In this document: in pieces, positions 1 through 11,964 of the stretch | How the letters are laid out: the number at the start of each line of letters is the position of its first letter | How positions within the stretch are numbered: the stretch's first letter is position 1 | NCBI GenBank assembly: GCA_032629725.1 | Contig: JAFEVB010000002.1 | Coordinates: forward strand, 4,154,001-4,218,000 | DNA: 64,000 nucleotides | Reading direction: 5' to 3' | Source: Gremmenia infestans | Lineage: Eukaryota > Ascomycota > Leotiomycetes > Helotiales > Hamatocanthoscyphaceae | Program-made: the position numbers and the translations under genes | Notes under the pieces: generated by a model | Database searches by the model: none | Told to the model about the DNA's origin: nothing | What the model saw: the letters and a program-made list of their open reading frames with translations, nothing else

Positions 1-1006
1 CAAAGAGCTCAGCGATACCATCATGAAGAATCAGGAGGACGATCGTATTGCATACAATACAGCTCTGGCCCAAGCAAAAGAAGAAGCTCGCGTCGAGCTC
101 GAGGCCGCTGTTATCAAGGTTAGAGAGGATACGATCAAGGAGCTCACCTTTGCTATTACCAACTTCAGTTCCTCGAGGTCTACAGCTGGCATCAAGCCGG
201 AGGACAAGCCGGAGGACAAGCAGCAGGACATTATCAACGGAGCTCAGCTTCTGCCTAAGGATACTTCCGAAGCAAATTCACTTACGTCGTTTGGGGCAAT
301 CTGCGATGAATTGAGCCGACACACAGGTGGCTACCTCCGCACCCTGAATAACGCGTACAGGATCGAAATCAGCAGCGTGTCTAACATGTTCAAAGTCCAT
401 CGACAGCTTTATTCCTTCCTTTTTGGAACGAACGAATTGGGAGAGAGCGAGGCACAGGCAATTATCGACGCGCTAGTGTTCAAAGAAGGAACTCAGATCG
501 CTCCTGCCACAGTTCTCACAGTCAAGAAGGCTTTCCTTCAGCTCGGTCCTGATATTGCCATCCTCGAATATCGCAGTCTTCCAACCTTTCTCAGTAGTTG
601 CAATACTGCCTTTGATCATGCAATCACTAGTGATGGCTCCTTGGATGGGTCACATTCGGTGCAACTCGTACAGACGGCACTTGAGAGACAGACGGTGGCT
701 CGTGGTTATTTGCATGGATGGGAAGCAAAGGTTGACGCAGGTAAGACTCCCACATTCCGAGACCGTGAGGCATTGTCCTGGGTGGCTTCACTTCGTAATC
801 TTCGACGGCTAACGATTTGTACAGCTCTACCCAATGAAGGGATGCGCAAGTCATTTGAGAAAGAGGTCTCCAAAGGCTGTCTCAACGGCTTGAGGGTATT
901 GCAACCCAAGGAATTCCCTGATCAAGAGAAGTTCAAGACGATTAGGACGAAGGTCGGATTGTGTTGCCGGTGCAAGGACTGCAGAAAGGGGCTGGGTATC
1001 GAATGA
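1..1006 (+). CDS. Unrecognised protein, 3' part (5' end outside window)
   Basis: The reading frame is already open at the window edge and runs to a TGA at 1004-1006. The first in-frame ATG at 23 is therefore probably internal, and the visible 327 residues are a C-terminal part. The beginning (about residues 10-45) is rich in Glu, Lys and Ala and looks like a short coiled coil. It is followed by a polar linker with a repeated KPED motif. The remainder is a mixed helical domain without a family signature I recognise. The C-terminus carries a tight cysteine group (CCRCKDC) that could bind metal. There is no signal peptide or membrane segment in the visible part. I infer a soluble intracellular protein and assign no function. 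Confidence 0.6.
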   Translation, partial: KELSDTIMKNQEDDRIAYNTALAQAKEEARVELEAAVIKVREDTIKELTFAITNFSSSRSTAGIKPEDKPEDKQQDIINGAQLLPKDTSEANSLTSFGAICDELSRHTGGYLRTLNNAYRIEISSVSNMFKVHRQLYSFLFGTNELGESEAQAIIDALVFKEGTQIAPATVLTVKKAFLQLGPDIAILEYRSLPTFLSSCNTAFDHAITSDGSLDGSHSVQLVQTALERQTVARGYLHGWEAKVDAGKTPTFRDREALSWVASLRNLRRLTICTALPNEGMRKSFEKEVSKGCLNGLRVLQPKEFPDQEKFKTIRTKVGLCCRCKDCRKGLGIE

Positions 1007-2043
1007 TTGGTTGACTTCGTGTTCTGACAGTTTCTCAAACAAGTTATTGCAGGAGTATTCGTCGCTGCGTTGTCGCTTCGTCAAACTTACGTATATACCT
1101 GAATGGATTTGCTTGACTGTGCAGCATTTGCATCTAAAGGATTCTGTTTGTGTTGAAGTTTTCAAACATGCAAAGGGACGGTGTGTCGTTGCCGTATAGG
1201 GAGTAGTGCCTTCCTTACGCGCTTCAACGCGCCTCTTCCTCAACCAACCTGTGACATCGCTATAACGCTGTACGTGGACGTCGAGCACCAGCCTCGAAGA
1301 ATCCTCGATCTTCGGAGCTGGAAACAGTTTCCAGATTTTAATCGTGGAAAATGTCCCCAACAGGCTCAGGCTGCGTCAAACAGCTTCGCCGTATTAGGTT
1401 TTGTTTCCTATCTTCGATCCCGAGATACCGTACTGCCTCCCACCATCAGCCATCAGTTTCACTAACAATAACTAGCGAATCAGTGATGGGTATTCTCCCG
1501 ACATCTAACCAGCTGAGATCTCAAGCTTACCTCGAGGCACACCTTCAATCCGCCGCGTTTGCATTGCTCCACCCGAAGCTGGACAGTTGTCTTGCATGTC
1601 CCACCAACACGGTCCATACCCCGCCACACCACATGCGACCCCTCTTTGTCTGACTACGGATAAGCTTCAGCTGGCTGGATATGGAGATGCAAAGCGAGGG
1701 AGATCAATGTGGAATTATAGCCGTGGTCTATGCGAAACGGCTTCTCCCCCGCTTTGTCGATTCTCACCCGCTTGGACCACGCATACACGCATCCCAAAAT
1801 AGATTGATCAACCTTACTTTGAGCTACCCTTTCCACAACAACACACTTTGAGCACCCATATCATGCTTACTTGGAACATCCCGATGCCTCTGTTCCGATG
1901 AGGCCCTATATGCATATCATGCTTCGATGGGACTTTCCCTATCGCTTTGCAATTGGTGCTACTGAAGTCATTCTATTGTCCTGGGTTCCCTTTGGAATGG
2001 AAATATGACTATGAGACTCTCGTCGGTTCAGGTGCAATAACTC
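1007..2043. other. Intergenic spacer, no gene seen
   Basis: Open frames here are short, overlap on both strands and resemble no family. The stretch probably holds the 3' UTR of the first gene and the promoter of the membrane-protein gene at 2044. I see no repeat or RNA gene. Confidence 0.5.
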
Positions 2044-4396
2044 ATGGCCTTTCGAGGCGTGACCCGGGATGGGGATGGTATCGGCGAGGCTGTCACTACG
2101 GATAGGGCGGTTGGAATTCGATCTCCGAATCCAAGTGCCAGGGGACATGCTCATACAAGGACGAACTCGAGGCTTTTTACAGAAATCCATGAATTACTTC
2201 AAAGTCCCAGGAGCCAATTCGAAAATGATGCCACCGCAAATTCCAGAAACCCTGCTCCCCCAATTATTGACAATCCGAACACGGAGAAGAAGAAGCCAAT
2301 TCTTGTGCCTGATTGGGCCAGTGTACCAGAGTCTCTTGGAAAGGGTAGGACGGAGCGTGTGAAAATGCTTATTCTGGATGCGATATTGATAGCGATCTCG
2401 ATTTCATTCTTTGTGCTTGCTGGTGTGGTAATCGTCATGGATGGGGAAATTGTCGACTTGCGCCCTTCGAATGCTTTGGACCAATGTATCAAATGCGTGA
2501 GTTGTTTCTTTGAGTAGTTCAACAAGGGCCACCTCTACACCTGTAATCTTGCATGAAAATCCTAAGTCTTTCTAGGCTGCTACGCTCTTTCCCCTATTGT
2601 TCTCTTTCATTGTGGGAAGAGCAATAATCAAATTCGCTTCCTGGACCTTGGAACGGGGAAGCACTCTTGGGAATTTGGAAAGCTTGATGGGAAGCCGAAC
2701 GGTCATTGGGGCTATTGTCACCCAGCTACAATTATGGCCCTTGAAATTTCTCGGCCTCGCGCTTATTGCTTTGTGGTGTATGTCTCCTCTAGGTTCTCAG
2801 GGTATACTTCGAATGTTGTCTACGACCGACAGACTTGTTTCTGCTTCTTCAAATGTAGGGTATGCTAGCACACGGCAAGCAATTTATTCCACTGATCTTG
2901 AACCTCAAAACACCTGGCTTCCTGGTTTTGCAAGCCTGTTTGGTGCAGCTCTAGTTGCACCTATAGCAGTCAAGACTAGTGCCATGGATCTATGGGGAAA
3001 CGTCAAAATTCCTCTTTTGTCCAACCTCTCTGGCCTTCCTCAGGATGAGAATGGGTGGCGAAAGGTCCCACAGAACAATCACTCTCTCGCCTACCCATCC
3101 CTATTCGGAATTCCAATATCAAGCCTCCCTGCCGGTAACACGACATTCAACATCGAGTCCACATACTTGGAATTGGCTTGTTCTAACAGAAGTTCCACAC
3201 TTACTCGACTTTATGCCCCCAATTCTACCCAGGGAGGTGTCTTCTACAATCCTGGTTTGATATCCACTTATGGTCCCTTTCGAAGTGGGCTCGATATCAA
3301 CTCGGACACAGCTTGGGCAATCGGATATCTAGGAACGGATCTGGAGTCACTGCTTCCTTCACCGAAAAATACTACAGACCAGTGCCTCGACTGCCTTCCC
3401 ACGAATCTCACGACGCTATCTACGCTGCCGGCAGTCCTACTTTATCAGGAGTTCGAAGGCGCTCATAATGCCACGTCCATTTACTGCACACCATCACAGG
3501 CGTACGTCGAATCTATTATCTTTTGCACCCAAACATCTACCGATCAATCCTGTACGGCTATCGCCCAGCGTCCCTCCCTGCTGTCCCATGCACCATCGAC
3601 AATTACCTCTTTGAGCTTCAGCTCAGTTCTCAACAGTCTCTCGGAACTTCTCCCCCTTTCCGTACCAAACCTCTCCGGGGTAGACACCATGCAAAACTAC
3701 ATTATTTCACCCCTTGACAATAAATATATCGAATCCGCACAGATGCCGCGCAAGATAATAACTCCCGCAACCTCAAACATCTCATCTCCAGAGACAGAAT
3801 CGCGACTCCTCGACCTGCCACTCGAAGATTTCTCCGTCCGGCTTTCCCAAATCCTCAACGCGTATCTCCAGGGCAGCACTCAGAACTCCACGACCTACCT
3901 CACGGGATCCCCACTTCCCCCGTCCTCCATACTCGTCACGACGTCTGCAGAATTGGCATCGCAAGTCAAAAACCCAATCATCACAGTCCCGGCCAATACC
4001 ACACAGCTCATCCAAGTATACTCCACCTCCTACCCATGGCTCCTGATCTTCCTCCTCTCCAACACCATCCTCCTTCTCTCCGCCATCGCCGCCGCTCTCC
4101 TCTCCCGCCTCACGCTCGCTCGAGATTACCTGCCCTACGTCTCCTCCTTGCTGCGGGAATCGCAGTTCAGCTCTATGCCCCGCGGGGGCGTGCGGCGCGC
4201 TGGGTTGGCGAGAAGTCGGGATTTTAGGGCGTTGAAGGTTCGGTTGGGGGATGTGGGGGATGTAGCTGCTGGGTGGAGGGTTGGGACGGGGGTCGCGGTT
4301 TCGGTTGGGAGGATGGCGGTGGGGGATTGGGATGGGGATGGAGATGGGAGGGAGTGGGGAGTTGAGAGGGTGCGGGGTGGGAAGTTGTATTTGTGA
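2044..4396 (+). CDS. Large polytopic membrane protein of unknown function
   Basis: Model: join(2044..2496, 2576..4396), about 757 residues. The intron is 79 nt with GTGAGT donor and CTAG acceptor. Splicing keeps the frame and fuses a first membrane helix (about residues 108-135) to a second (ATLFPLLFSFIVGRAII). A third hydrophobic segment lies near WPLKFLGLALIALW. A long Ser/Thr/Asn-rich region with many N-x-S/T sites follows, implying a large extracytosolic loop. A last strong helix (WLLIFLLSNTILLLSAIAAALL) lies near the C-terminus, followed by a basic, Gly-rich tail. This helix, large glycosylated loop, helix layout matches a widespread family of ascomycete plasma-membrane proteins of unknown role. 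The Gly/Arg-rich tail is coded by a strongly G-biased stretch (about 4240-4400), so the exact C-terminus is less certain. Confidence 0.75.
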
Positions 4397-5931
4397 GGGG
4401 GATAAAGTAGGTTTGGTTTGTCTTGAGTCTCTGGATGGAGTAGGTGTAACTTACATGTGTTTGGATTGGTGAATATCATCGCCGTGGAACTCTCGTTTCG
4501 TCCTGTTTCCTAGATGTGAGCAAGTGACCGCGCCATGAAACGTGATTGACCGGACTCATCAGTCAGCCAGCGCTATGAATAGCGAGTCAACGGCTTCAGT
4601 TGTCTATTAAGTGCACCTTAGAAAGTAACAATAGACTGTACTGTCGTCAGTGCTGTTTATAATTTGGTACTGCATTACATATTCAACCAATTAACCATGA
4701 AGTGACCCGGAGGTCCGCGCCGCACCGCTTCATCAGCTTCCGCAGGACATTCGGGAAGCTCTTACTGCAAAGCCATACTTAAAGCCTGATGTTTCTTAAT
4801 CTCTCCAGCCTCTCGATCAAACACACTACGATCAAAGAGACTGCATATGCGACTTATAGACGCACCGCCTCTTCGAGCTCGGGGTGAACTTGTTGGCGAG
4901 GTAGCCGGTTTTAATAACGTTAACATGATACTTTGGTCTGAAAGAGGGGAGGGATATCTGACTTTTGCGGGGTACGTAGATGAGGGAGCTGGGTCCTGGG
5001 TACTTTACTTGCTGTTACTTGAATTGGAATTGTTCGGTCGTATTGGAACTTGCTGTTATTTTCCTCGGGGATTTGATGTGCATTCACAGTCTAGGTTTTG
5101 TCTTGAGTCGCGAATTTGAAATGGCTTGGAGTGAGCGAGGGTATACTATAGTGGGTGAAGTGGGGGGGGGGTATGTTTGCAGGGACAATAGTTCCCCAGA
5201 TTTAGCAGCTCCCCATCGATGGTTACTAGTATATTAAGGAGTGTACATTACGATATGGTATTGTTATGCTGGACGGGCGCAGGGATGTGGACTCGATCGG
5301 GGGGTTGGGAGGTTCAGTATGGATGGGCTATGGGCGTTTTTGTCTCAACTCCAAGAATTGCCTGAAAGGTCTCACATGTATTTATGTTGTGATTCACTAG
5401 AATGTGGATATCTTCCAGTCTCTATACTGCTCAAATTCAAGGAATTGACGTATCTAGCCAGCAGGATGAGCTGGGTCATCTCAGGGTTAAAATTAGAATA
5501 AGCTTATCCTTAAGGTACGACCATCGCAAAAGTTCAGATATTTCCCTTGACAGAAAGAGAGTGCTTGGATGTCTTATGTGTGATGACTCGAACTCAAACA
5601 ACTCTCCACTCGTAACATCAGCCCCTCCATTAATTCGTATTTGAATACAATCCTTTAAGCATTCCAGGCTCTCAGATCCATCGATAAATAACGACCTGTC
5701 TCTATTCATAGCACATTATGCACAATGCGTGCCTTCCTCGGTTCATCATACTTTTTGACTGCCTATTATCCAAAGAGCAAAATTACTGAAGAGTACTTGT
5801 CTAATTTCGCGAACTCAGGGGGTCAACTTTCTAGCGACTGATCAACGTTTTTGTTTGTATGATCCTAAATAGGCTCTAACTTGGCCTGTTGTCACTATTT
5901 CAATTACTTTTAAGCGGGAACATTCTTCGTC
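4397..5931. other. Intergenic, no intact gene
   Basis: Only short frames, the longest being about 90 codons at 4847-5119, and none is convincing. A run of nine G lies near 5160. The 3' half leads into the exchanger relic and may contain more of it, decayed past recognition. Confidence 0.45.
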
Positions 5932-6408
5932 ATGGGAGCATTGCTTGCACTTCACATTTTGATCATCTCAGATAGTTTGGTTGGATTTACACAAGAGACG
6001 GGAACGACGGAATAATTTATCGGCTTGTCTTCTTCCTATCTTATAACTTGACTCGACGCTGCTTCATCTTGATAACCGGTCTGACAACGAGACCGTTGCG
6101 CAGACAACTTTGGGTTTGGGATTGCAGACCATATTATTTGTGATGCCACTTGTGGTGCTTGTTGGATGGGCGGCAGGTATTGAAGGCGTTGATCTTCTCT
6201 TCAGCCCATTCGAGGTCACCGTGCTATTTCCTGCTGTCCTGGTGGTGCAGTCTAGCATTGAGGAAAATGATAAAGGATGGTAAGTCAACCCCAACTGCGA
6301 GCATCTAGCGAAGGCTGCAGCTGCTGACTTTAGAGACCTAGGTTATCGGGTGCATTGCTGTTCTCGACATACCTTACCATTGCGATTGCTGCATGGTTCC
6401 AGAAATGA
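5932..6408 (+). pseudogene. Relic of a vacuolar Ca2+/H+ exchanger (CAX family), C-terminal part
   Basis: From 5932 the frame reads a helix-like stretch containing ISDSLVGFTQETG, then a TAA at 6013, then FIGL. This corresponds to the CAX segment just before the second conserved repeat. The next block is one base out of frame (from about 6071). It reads DNETVAQTTLGLGLQTILFV and then a hydrophobic helix ending in LVGW, followed by LLFSPFEVTVLFPAVLVVQS, the typical last third of CAX antiporters. An intact 62-nt intron (6280-6341, GTAAGT...TAG) joins it to LSGALLFSTYLTIAIAAWFQK and a TGA at 6406-6408. The conserved acidic repeat normally between these blocks is missing. One stop, one frameshift and an internal loss make this a dead copy. 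The surviving splice signals suggest fairly recent decay. Intact family members exchange cytosolic Ca2+ for vacuolar H+. Confidence 0.72.
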
Positions 6409-6827
6409 GCCCAGAGATATCAATTACTTCAATATATATTTATACGTGACAAGATATATTAATACCGGTAAGTAGAGCAATACGCTTAAAATAGTAGTTT
6501 ACTTAGGTCTTAAGAGCGTAGAACCATCAGAAGATGCGTTAAATACCTAGGTAGGTAATGCTGATCCCCTGAGCTGCCCAATTCGGTAGGTAGAACTATT
6601 TGCGCAACTGACAGATTTGATCATTTGCCGCCGTCATTTGCTAGCTGAGCTGCCTATTACAGTTAGCCGTTAGCAAATCATCACCACAACAGAGGGTATC
6701 GTAATACAACCTCATATTCCTCTACTGTAAAACCCTCCTTACATATCTATTTAATCTATTTCCCTCATAATCATTTGCCTAATTTTCCCTCTTACATAAA
6801 GCATTTTACAGCTCTTCCTCTTCCGAA
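6409..6827. other. Promoter region of the esterase gene
   Basis: An AT-rich spacer with a CCTAGGTAGGTA motif near 6547. Pyrimidine-rich sequence lies directly upstream of the ATG at 6828, as is usual for fungal leaders. I see no gene. Confidence 0.4.
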
Positions 6828-8260
6828 ATGACATTCCCATTCCAGCTTTTCGCTCTATTCACCATCGTGCTCTGTACAAGTACAAGTACGAGCACACCTC
6901 TCGAGAGCCAGAGTCAGATAGCGGGGAGTGCAGGCTGCGGGAAAAAACATTGGTTTAACGGGATTACGCAGTACAATTTTGGTCTTATGAGTAGTGGTCG
7001 AAAACGTAGTTATTCCATCCATTTACCGGCTGATTACAACGAGACGAGCCCGTATGCTACGGTTCTGGGGTTCCATGGGTCGCAGAGCGTGGGTCTGTTC
7101 TTTGAGGTCGATACGGGGATGAGTGAGTCGCGGTATAGCTCTGGCGTGAGTTGGTTTTTCCTTTCTTTCTCTAATTGACCATGCAAGCATCTTTAATGTT
7201 ATGGTATGGTATGGTATGGTAGGAGGGCTTATGGCAAGGTAGAAAATAATAGTCTATCCTAATGGTGTTGATGTAAGTCCACCCCTACCCACCCTAGCTT
7301 AAGATCCCCGTTGTAATTACTAGCAAAGGGCGCATGGGCCGGAGCGAACTACTCAACCGTCAGCGTGGAAGAAGATCTCCAATTCGTCTCCGATCTTCTA
7401 AAGAACCTCCGCTCTAACTTCTGCATCGACGATCATCGTATCTACGCTACAGGGTACCGCCCCCCTCCATTCCCAACCCCACCCCATTGCCTCAATCCAA
7501 CTCGCTCGCTAGCTAACCTCGAGCAAATCCAAACAGCATGTCAATCGGCGGCGGCTTTGTAAACACCATCGCATGCAATAGCCTCGGAGGAGAATTCGCT
7601 GCTTTCGCCCCGAGTTCCGGGTCCTTCTACACAGACAACAATGCCGCGCATGATAGCTGTACGCCGGCTCGCGTCCCGCTGCCGGTGCTAGAGATTCACG
7701 GGGGCGCCGACCAGTCGGTGCGTTACGGGGGTGGTGTTGGAGAAGGCGGTATTGAACCTGCTATTCCGGATTGGTAGGTCACCTATGCTAGCCGCTTGTT
7801 TCCGTTGTCGTTTCCCTTTCCGTTCCGCCTGAGAAATGAATCCGGGCACGTAGGTAGATATATGTGTTACTGTACTGTACCGTACTGACTGAATTTTTCT
7901 GAGAAGGCTGGATTGGTGGGCCGCGCGAAACAGATGCACGGAGAAAGTGGTCGCGGATAGCTTTAATGGCGACGTGCACCATTCTACATGGACCTGTCCT
8001 GATTCTCGCGGTATCAGCACTGAGGGGGTTCTGCAGCACTGGAAAGTCGATGATATGGGTGAGTTCGATCAGATTTGTTTGTGTATAGAGAGAGCTAGAC
8101 AGGCAGACAGGCAGCTGACTACGCATGGTGCTTTACTATAGGACATTGCTGGGCATCGACCACGCCGAATTTTTCACAGATTAGCGTTGGGGAGGGACCG
8201 ACTCATATCGAGGCAAGCGAGTTAATTATGGCATTCTTTGATCAGTTTTCAAAGCCGTGA
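6828..8260 (+). CDS. Secreted feruloyl-esterase / PHB-depolymerase-like enzyme (CE1 type)
   Basis: Model: join(6828..7145, 7243..7272, 7329..7453, 7537..7773, 7907..8058, 8142..8260), 326 residues. The N-terminus is a hydrophobic signal peptide. The mature protein starts near a GSAGCGK motif typical of fungal type B/C feruloyl esterases. Later blocks fit the family: LGFHGSQ (oxyanion region), VYPNGVDGAWAGANYSTVSV, DDHRIYATG and then GMSIGGGF, whose G-x-S-x-G gives the likely nucleophile Ser160. LEIHGGADQSV and GHCWASTTP...GPTHIE near the end supply candidate Asp and His. The family releases ferulate from arabinoxylan in plant cell walls. All five introns keep frame. Exon 2 is only 30 nt (KIIVYPNGVD), so the exon 1-2 junction is the least certain part; an alternative reading there runs into a stop. 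A TATGG microsatellite lies in intron 1. Confidence 0.82.
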
Positions 8261-9067
8261 GGCTAAGCAACCCAAGGCTAAGTCTCATTTCAACTTATAT
8301 ATTAGTTAATTGGCGGTAGCTTTAAGGGGCCCCGGCTATGGCGGTTTCTTTCTTATTTAGGTCGACCTATAGATAGCTATATAGGAAAGTTAATTATATA
8401 TTGATATAAATCGCAAGCTTCATATCCTGTACTGTGTTAACATATATTTTATCGACTCGACTTAAGAGACTGAAAGAGTATGTATGTATGTATGTATGTA
8501 TGTAGGAGAACAGGTTTATGAAAAGGGGCCAATTAAGCGAGGCTTACGTTAGCGCGCCCTCTCCCTTGGAGTCTGGACTCATGCTACCTGAGGATCCTTA
8601 TCCTTTAACTAGGTAGGTAGGTAGTTTACCTATCACTCATCCAAGCAAAAGCTTAATAAAAAAGGATCCCGGGTAATTCAGATATATAATCAGTTTTCCC
8701 CCCTCCCCTTTACCCCCGAAAGCGTACCAAAAAAAGCATTGATTCATCTTCAGCTCATCAAACCTAGCACGCACGCACAATTAAGTCAAGACAAAGCAAG
8801 GCAAGGCAAGGAATTGTAAATTGTGTCGTTGATTCATCCATTTACCTAGGTAATTGCTAACTTTTCTTTCCATCGATTCTATTGATTTAATAGGATCAAC
8901 TAACCAAGATTACGCCTGGAAAAGAAAAGAGAAAGAAATAAAATAGAGATACACCCTTTGTATACTCCACATCCAGATGAGAAAGGCTAGTCGGCGGGGT
9001 ATATTTAAGAAAGATTCCCCCAATCACCTCATGTCATGTCATAACATCACAACCCAGCCTCTTCCAT
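8261..9067. other. Intergenic between convergent genes; simple repeats
   Basis: This is the shared 3' flank of the esterase (+) and the channel (-). It contains a TATG/TGTA microsatellite (about 8478-8504), CTAGGTAGGTAGG near 8610 and a GGCAA repeat (about 8795-8812). No coding sequence is supported. Confidence 0.55.
8478..8504. repeat. (TATG)n microsatellite
   Basis: About six and a half uninterrupted copies of a 4-bp unit in a non-coding spacer. Confidence 0.9.
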
Positions 9068-11964
9068 TCAGACAAGTGGTCGTCCACTAGCCCCACCATT
9101 TTGACTAACACTCGCCCCTCTACTCCTCCCCTGCTGCTGTCCCTGTACTGGAACCCTATTCGATGGCGCACTATTCAGCGGATGTTGACTCTGCTGCTGA
9201 TACGGGCTCTGTTGTTGATAGCCTTGCACGTTCGCGTTCGCATTCGCATTCGAAGTTGGAGGATAAACAGTATACTGCCCAGGTTGCAGCGCAGCATTAT
9301 ACCCCGCTCCAGACCCAGAATACGGACCATTCGTGCTATGTGTAGGATGAATACCCAGCTCTGCTTCCTCATCAAGCACCTGCTCCATACTGGCCCTGAA
9401 TCCTTGCTTCGTAGGACTAGCGGCCGTGAAAGTCATGCCGGGCTGCGTGTCGTTGGGAAGAGAAGGAATAGAAACACCGGGTTGTCTGCGGCCGCGCGTA
9501 GATTCGCGCTTCAAGAGCCCTTGCCGCACGCCTTCGATTTCAGCGCTTCGCCGTGCAGCCGAAGGGGACTCGCTTCTACTCCCACCTAATGTGCGGTCAT
9601 CTATCCCGCTCGTCCAGGCTGCGTCGCTAGCTGGATTTCGTGCATTTAATGTCTGTGCTGCGGTGTTCTCGCTCTCCGCTGCGTCTGCGGCTTTAGGCGC
9701 GGATGGTACAAGTCGTTTCCCTTCTTTTGCTTCTTTTGCTTTGTCGCGGGCTTCGGTGGCCCATGTATCGGAGATGGCGACACTGTAGCCGGGGTTCGTG
9801 GGGCCGCCTAAAGCTTCGCCGCCGCCGCCTGGGGCGTAGATTGGTATCTTTCGTAGAGCGAGCACCAGTGCGCACATAAATTTCGAGCGGCGAGCTGCCC
9901 GGACGGTTTCGTTGGACCAATTTGACTTGTGGCGAATTTCAACTTTGAGTTGCAGTTTGTCCATGTTGCCGATTCCTGTAGCCTCGAGGGTTATTTCAGG
10001 CTGGAAGTCACGCGAATTGTCAGGGTGGCGGACGAAAGATTCCATTTCTCGGCGGAGGAGTTCAATATCTTCGAGGGAGGTGTCAAAGGAGATGAACATG
10101 TCCAATTGCTCTTTCATTGCTTTGGAGCGGGTGACGTTTTCAATCCAGAGGTTGTTAAGGACTATATTGGGGACTTGGACCATTTTCATGTTGTCGATGC
10201 GTTTGAAGATGGTGAAGAGGAGGGAGATTTGCTCGACAACTAGGTGTTCAGCCGAGGAGCCGATCATGTCGATTCTGTCGCCGACGTCGTAGGGATGCTT
10301 GACGAAGAGGAAAATACAGCTTCCGAGGAATTCTTGGGTAGTTGCGGCGAAGACGAAAGAGAGGGAGAGAAGGGTTGTACCGGCTGTTGCAAGCATCGTA
10401 ACGAAGTTGGTGTTTTGAAATGCAACTATAGGCAATTAGTAAAAGCCAAAAGAGCTTGTGGGAATGGTTTACCAAAGATGAAGATGATAATAATAAACAA
10501 TATTAGCATGATGATTTGATCCAGGACCCCAATAGCTTGTCCAACATCTCGCATGCTAGCAGCAATGGACTTCCTATCATGGCCAATCTCGACGACTTTC
10601 ATTATCATCTCATCCAAGCTGATATCGCCATTTCCGTCATTATCCAAAGAAGCAAAGACTTCTTCAGCCTCCTCTTTTCGATTTGGTCCAAGGACTTCTT
10701 CCACATCTTCAACAAACAGAGCATCCTTTCCTTCAACGACAAATGACATCCACAACCGCTTAGCCAGTGCCTCGGAAGATCTAGTCTTCTCTAGAGCTTC
10801 AACGACAACGGAGTGTGCAGAGTTGGGGTTGAATACTTGCTTGCCAGTTATCTCGGAAGCAATGTTTCCAAAAATCGAAGTGACCTTGTCTCCAACTCGT
10901 CCAATATCTCCAATAAGTTTGAGAGGGGTTGCAGAGCCTGATCGATGGTGCACTTTCTTTCCCGTAGTCTGGGCAATCATGGCCTCAATCCCATCATTGA
11001 TGATGTAGTCCTCCTCCATGAACTCGCGACAATACATGGGGAAAAGAGTCCGAGAGGCATCGTATAAAAGCCCCAGGAGGTAAATGCTGTGTTTAGACTC
11101 CTTGATGCGTCCATCAAAAGAACGGCGGTGGTAGTTGACACTGATGAGTTGGATTATGGATTTTTCCGCCAGAAACATCAGACTCGCAATAACAGCTGGC
11201 CCAAGAAGCTTAATCATTACCTCGATCCAACCTGGATCATTTTTTCCGGCTGGTCGCTTGTTGCCCTCATTCAATGAATGTGATGTCAAGCCCTTGAATG
11301 TGAGCAAACAGGTAACAGCCCAACCTACCAGACTGAGAGGAATTTCCACCGCTTTGAGTATAAGAGCATACTTCCTCGTGCCTGAGCTGACTACACCGCA
11401 AAGAAACATGAAGATCCAGGGGATGGCCTTGGAGGCCAGCTTTGAAACCCATATCGATAACCAGACAATCTCGATCCACAGCCAGAACCAATTGACCTTG
11501 ACACCCGTGTTCAGAAAGTAATCGTTGTGCCTGCCGCCAGTTGAGTAGATGATAATCGGGGCCGCAATCAATAATGCGATAGGGGCAACATAAACCAAGT
11601 ACCGCGTAACAATAGAGAAATTGATAATTTTGTCGTAGAATCGTCCAACGGCATTAATAGACACCTCTTCCCCATCAGGAGTGTATTTATTGGGGTCATC
11701 ACGATCCGTCTTCCTCCTGCCTGCAGGACCCGGACGACTCTTGAAGAAGCTCTTCTTTTCGTTTTCTGTAGCGAAAGTACCCTGACTCGTGGTCGACATA
11801 TCTGTTCCCTCGCCTTGTTTCCGTGCTCCTGTTGTCGAAGAGGCAGCAGAGCGGACTGTCGTCAGCGGGATGTTGGTTTCGTAGCCCATGTTTTCGTTCG
11901 TGTTTGCGAGGGGCTGGAAGCCGTGGCGGGAGAAATCGGGGGATTTGGGAGACCGTAGGGACAT
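9068..11964 (-). CDS. EF-hand MscS-family mechanosensitive channel
   Basis: Model: complement(join(9068..10425, 10473..11964)), 949 residues. The single 47-nt intron has a GTAAAC donor and a CTAAT branch point. It splits the pore-proximal helix, and splicing rejoins IIIFIF with VAFQNTNFVTMLATAGTTLL. A polar cytosolic N-terminus (1-115) is followed by helices near 121-140, 157-178, 182-222 and 247-270. A canonical EF-hand loop lies at 441-452 (DNDGNGDISLDE), followed by the MscS pore helix and beta domain (FVFAATTQEFLGSCIFLFVKHPYDVGDRI). The tail is long, disordered and rich in Gln, Ser and Asn. The architecture matches fission-yeast Msy1/Msy2, Ca2+-regulated channels of the ER and nuclear envelope that act in hypo-osmotic shock. 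The open frame extends upstream to 12426 without a better ATG. The chosen ATG begins MSLRSPKSPDF; the upstream part looks like leader sequence. Confidence 0.9.
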
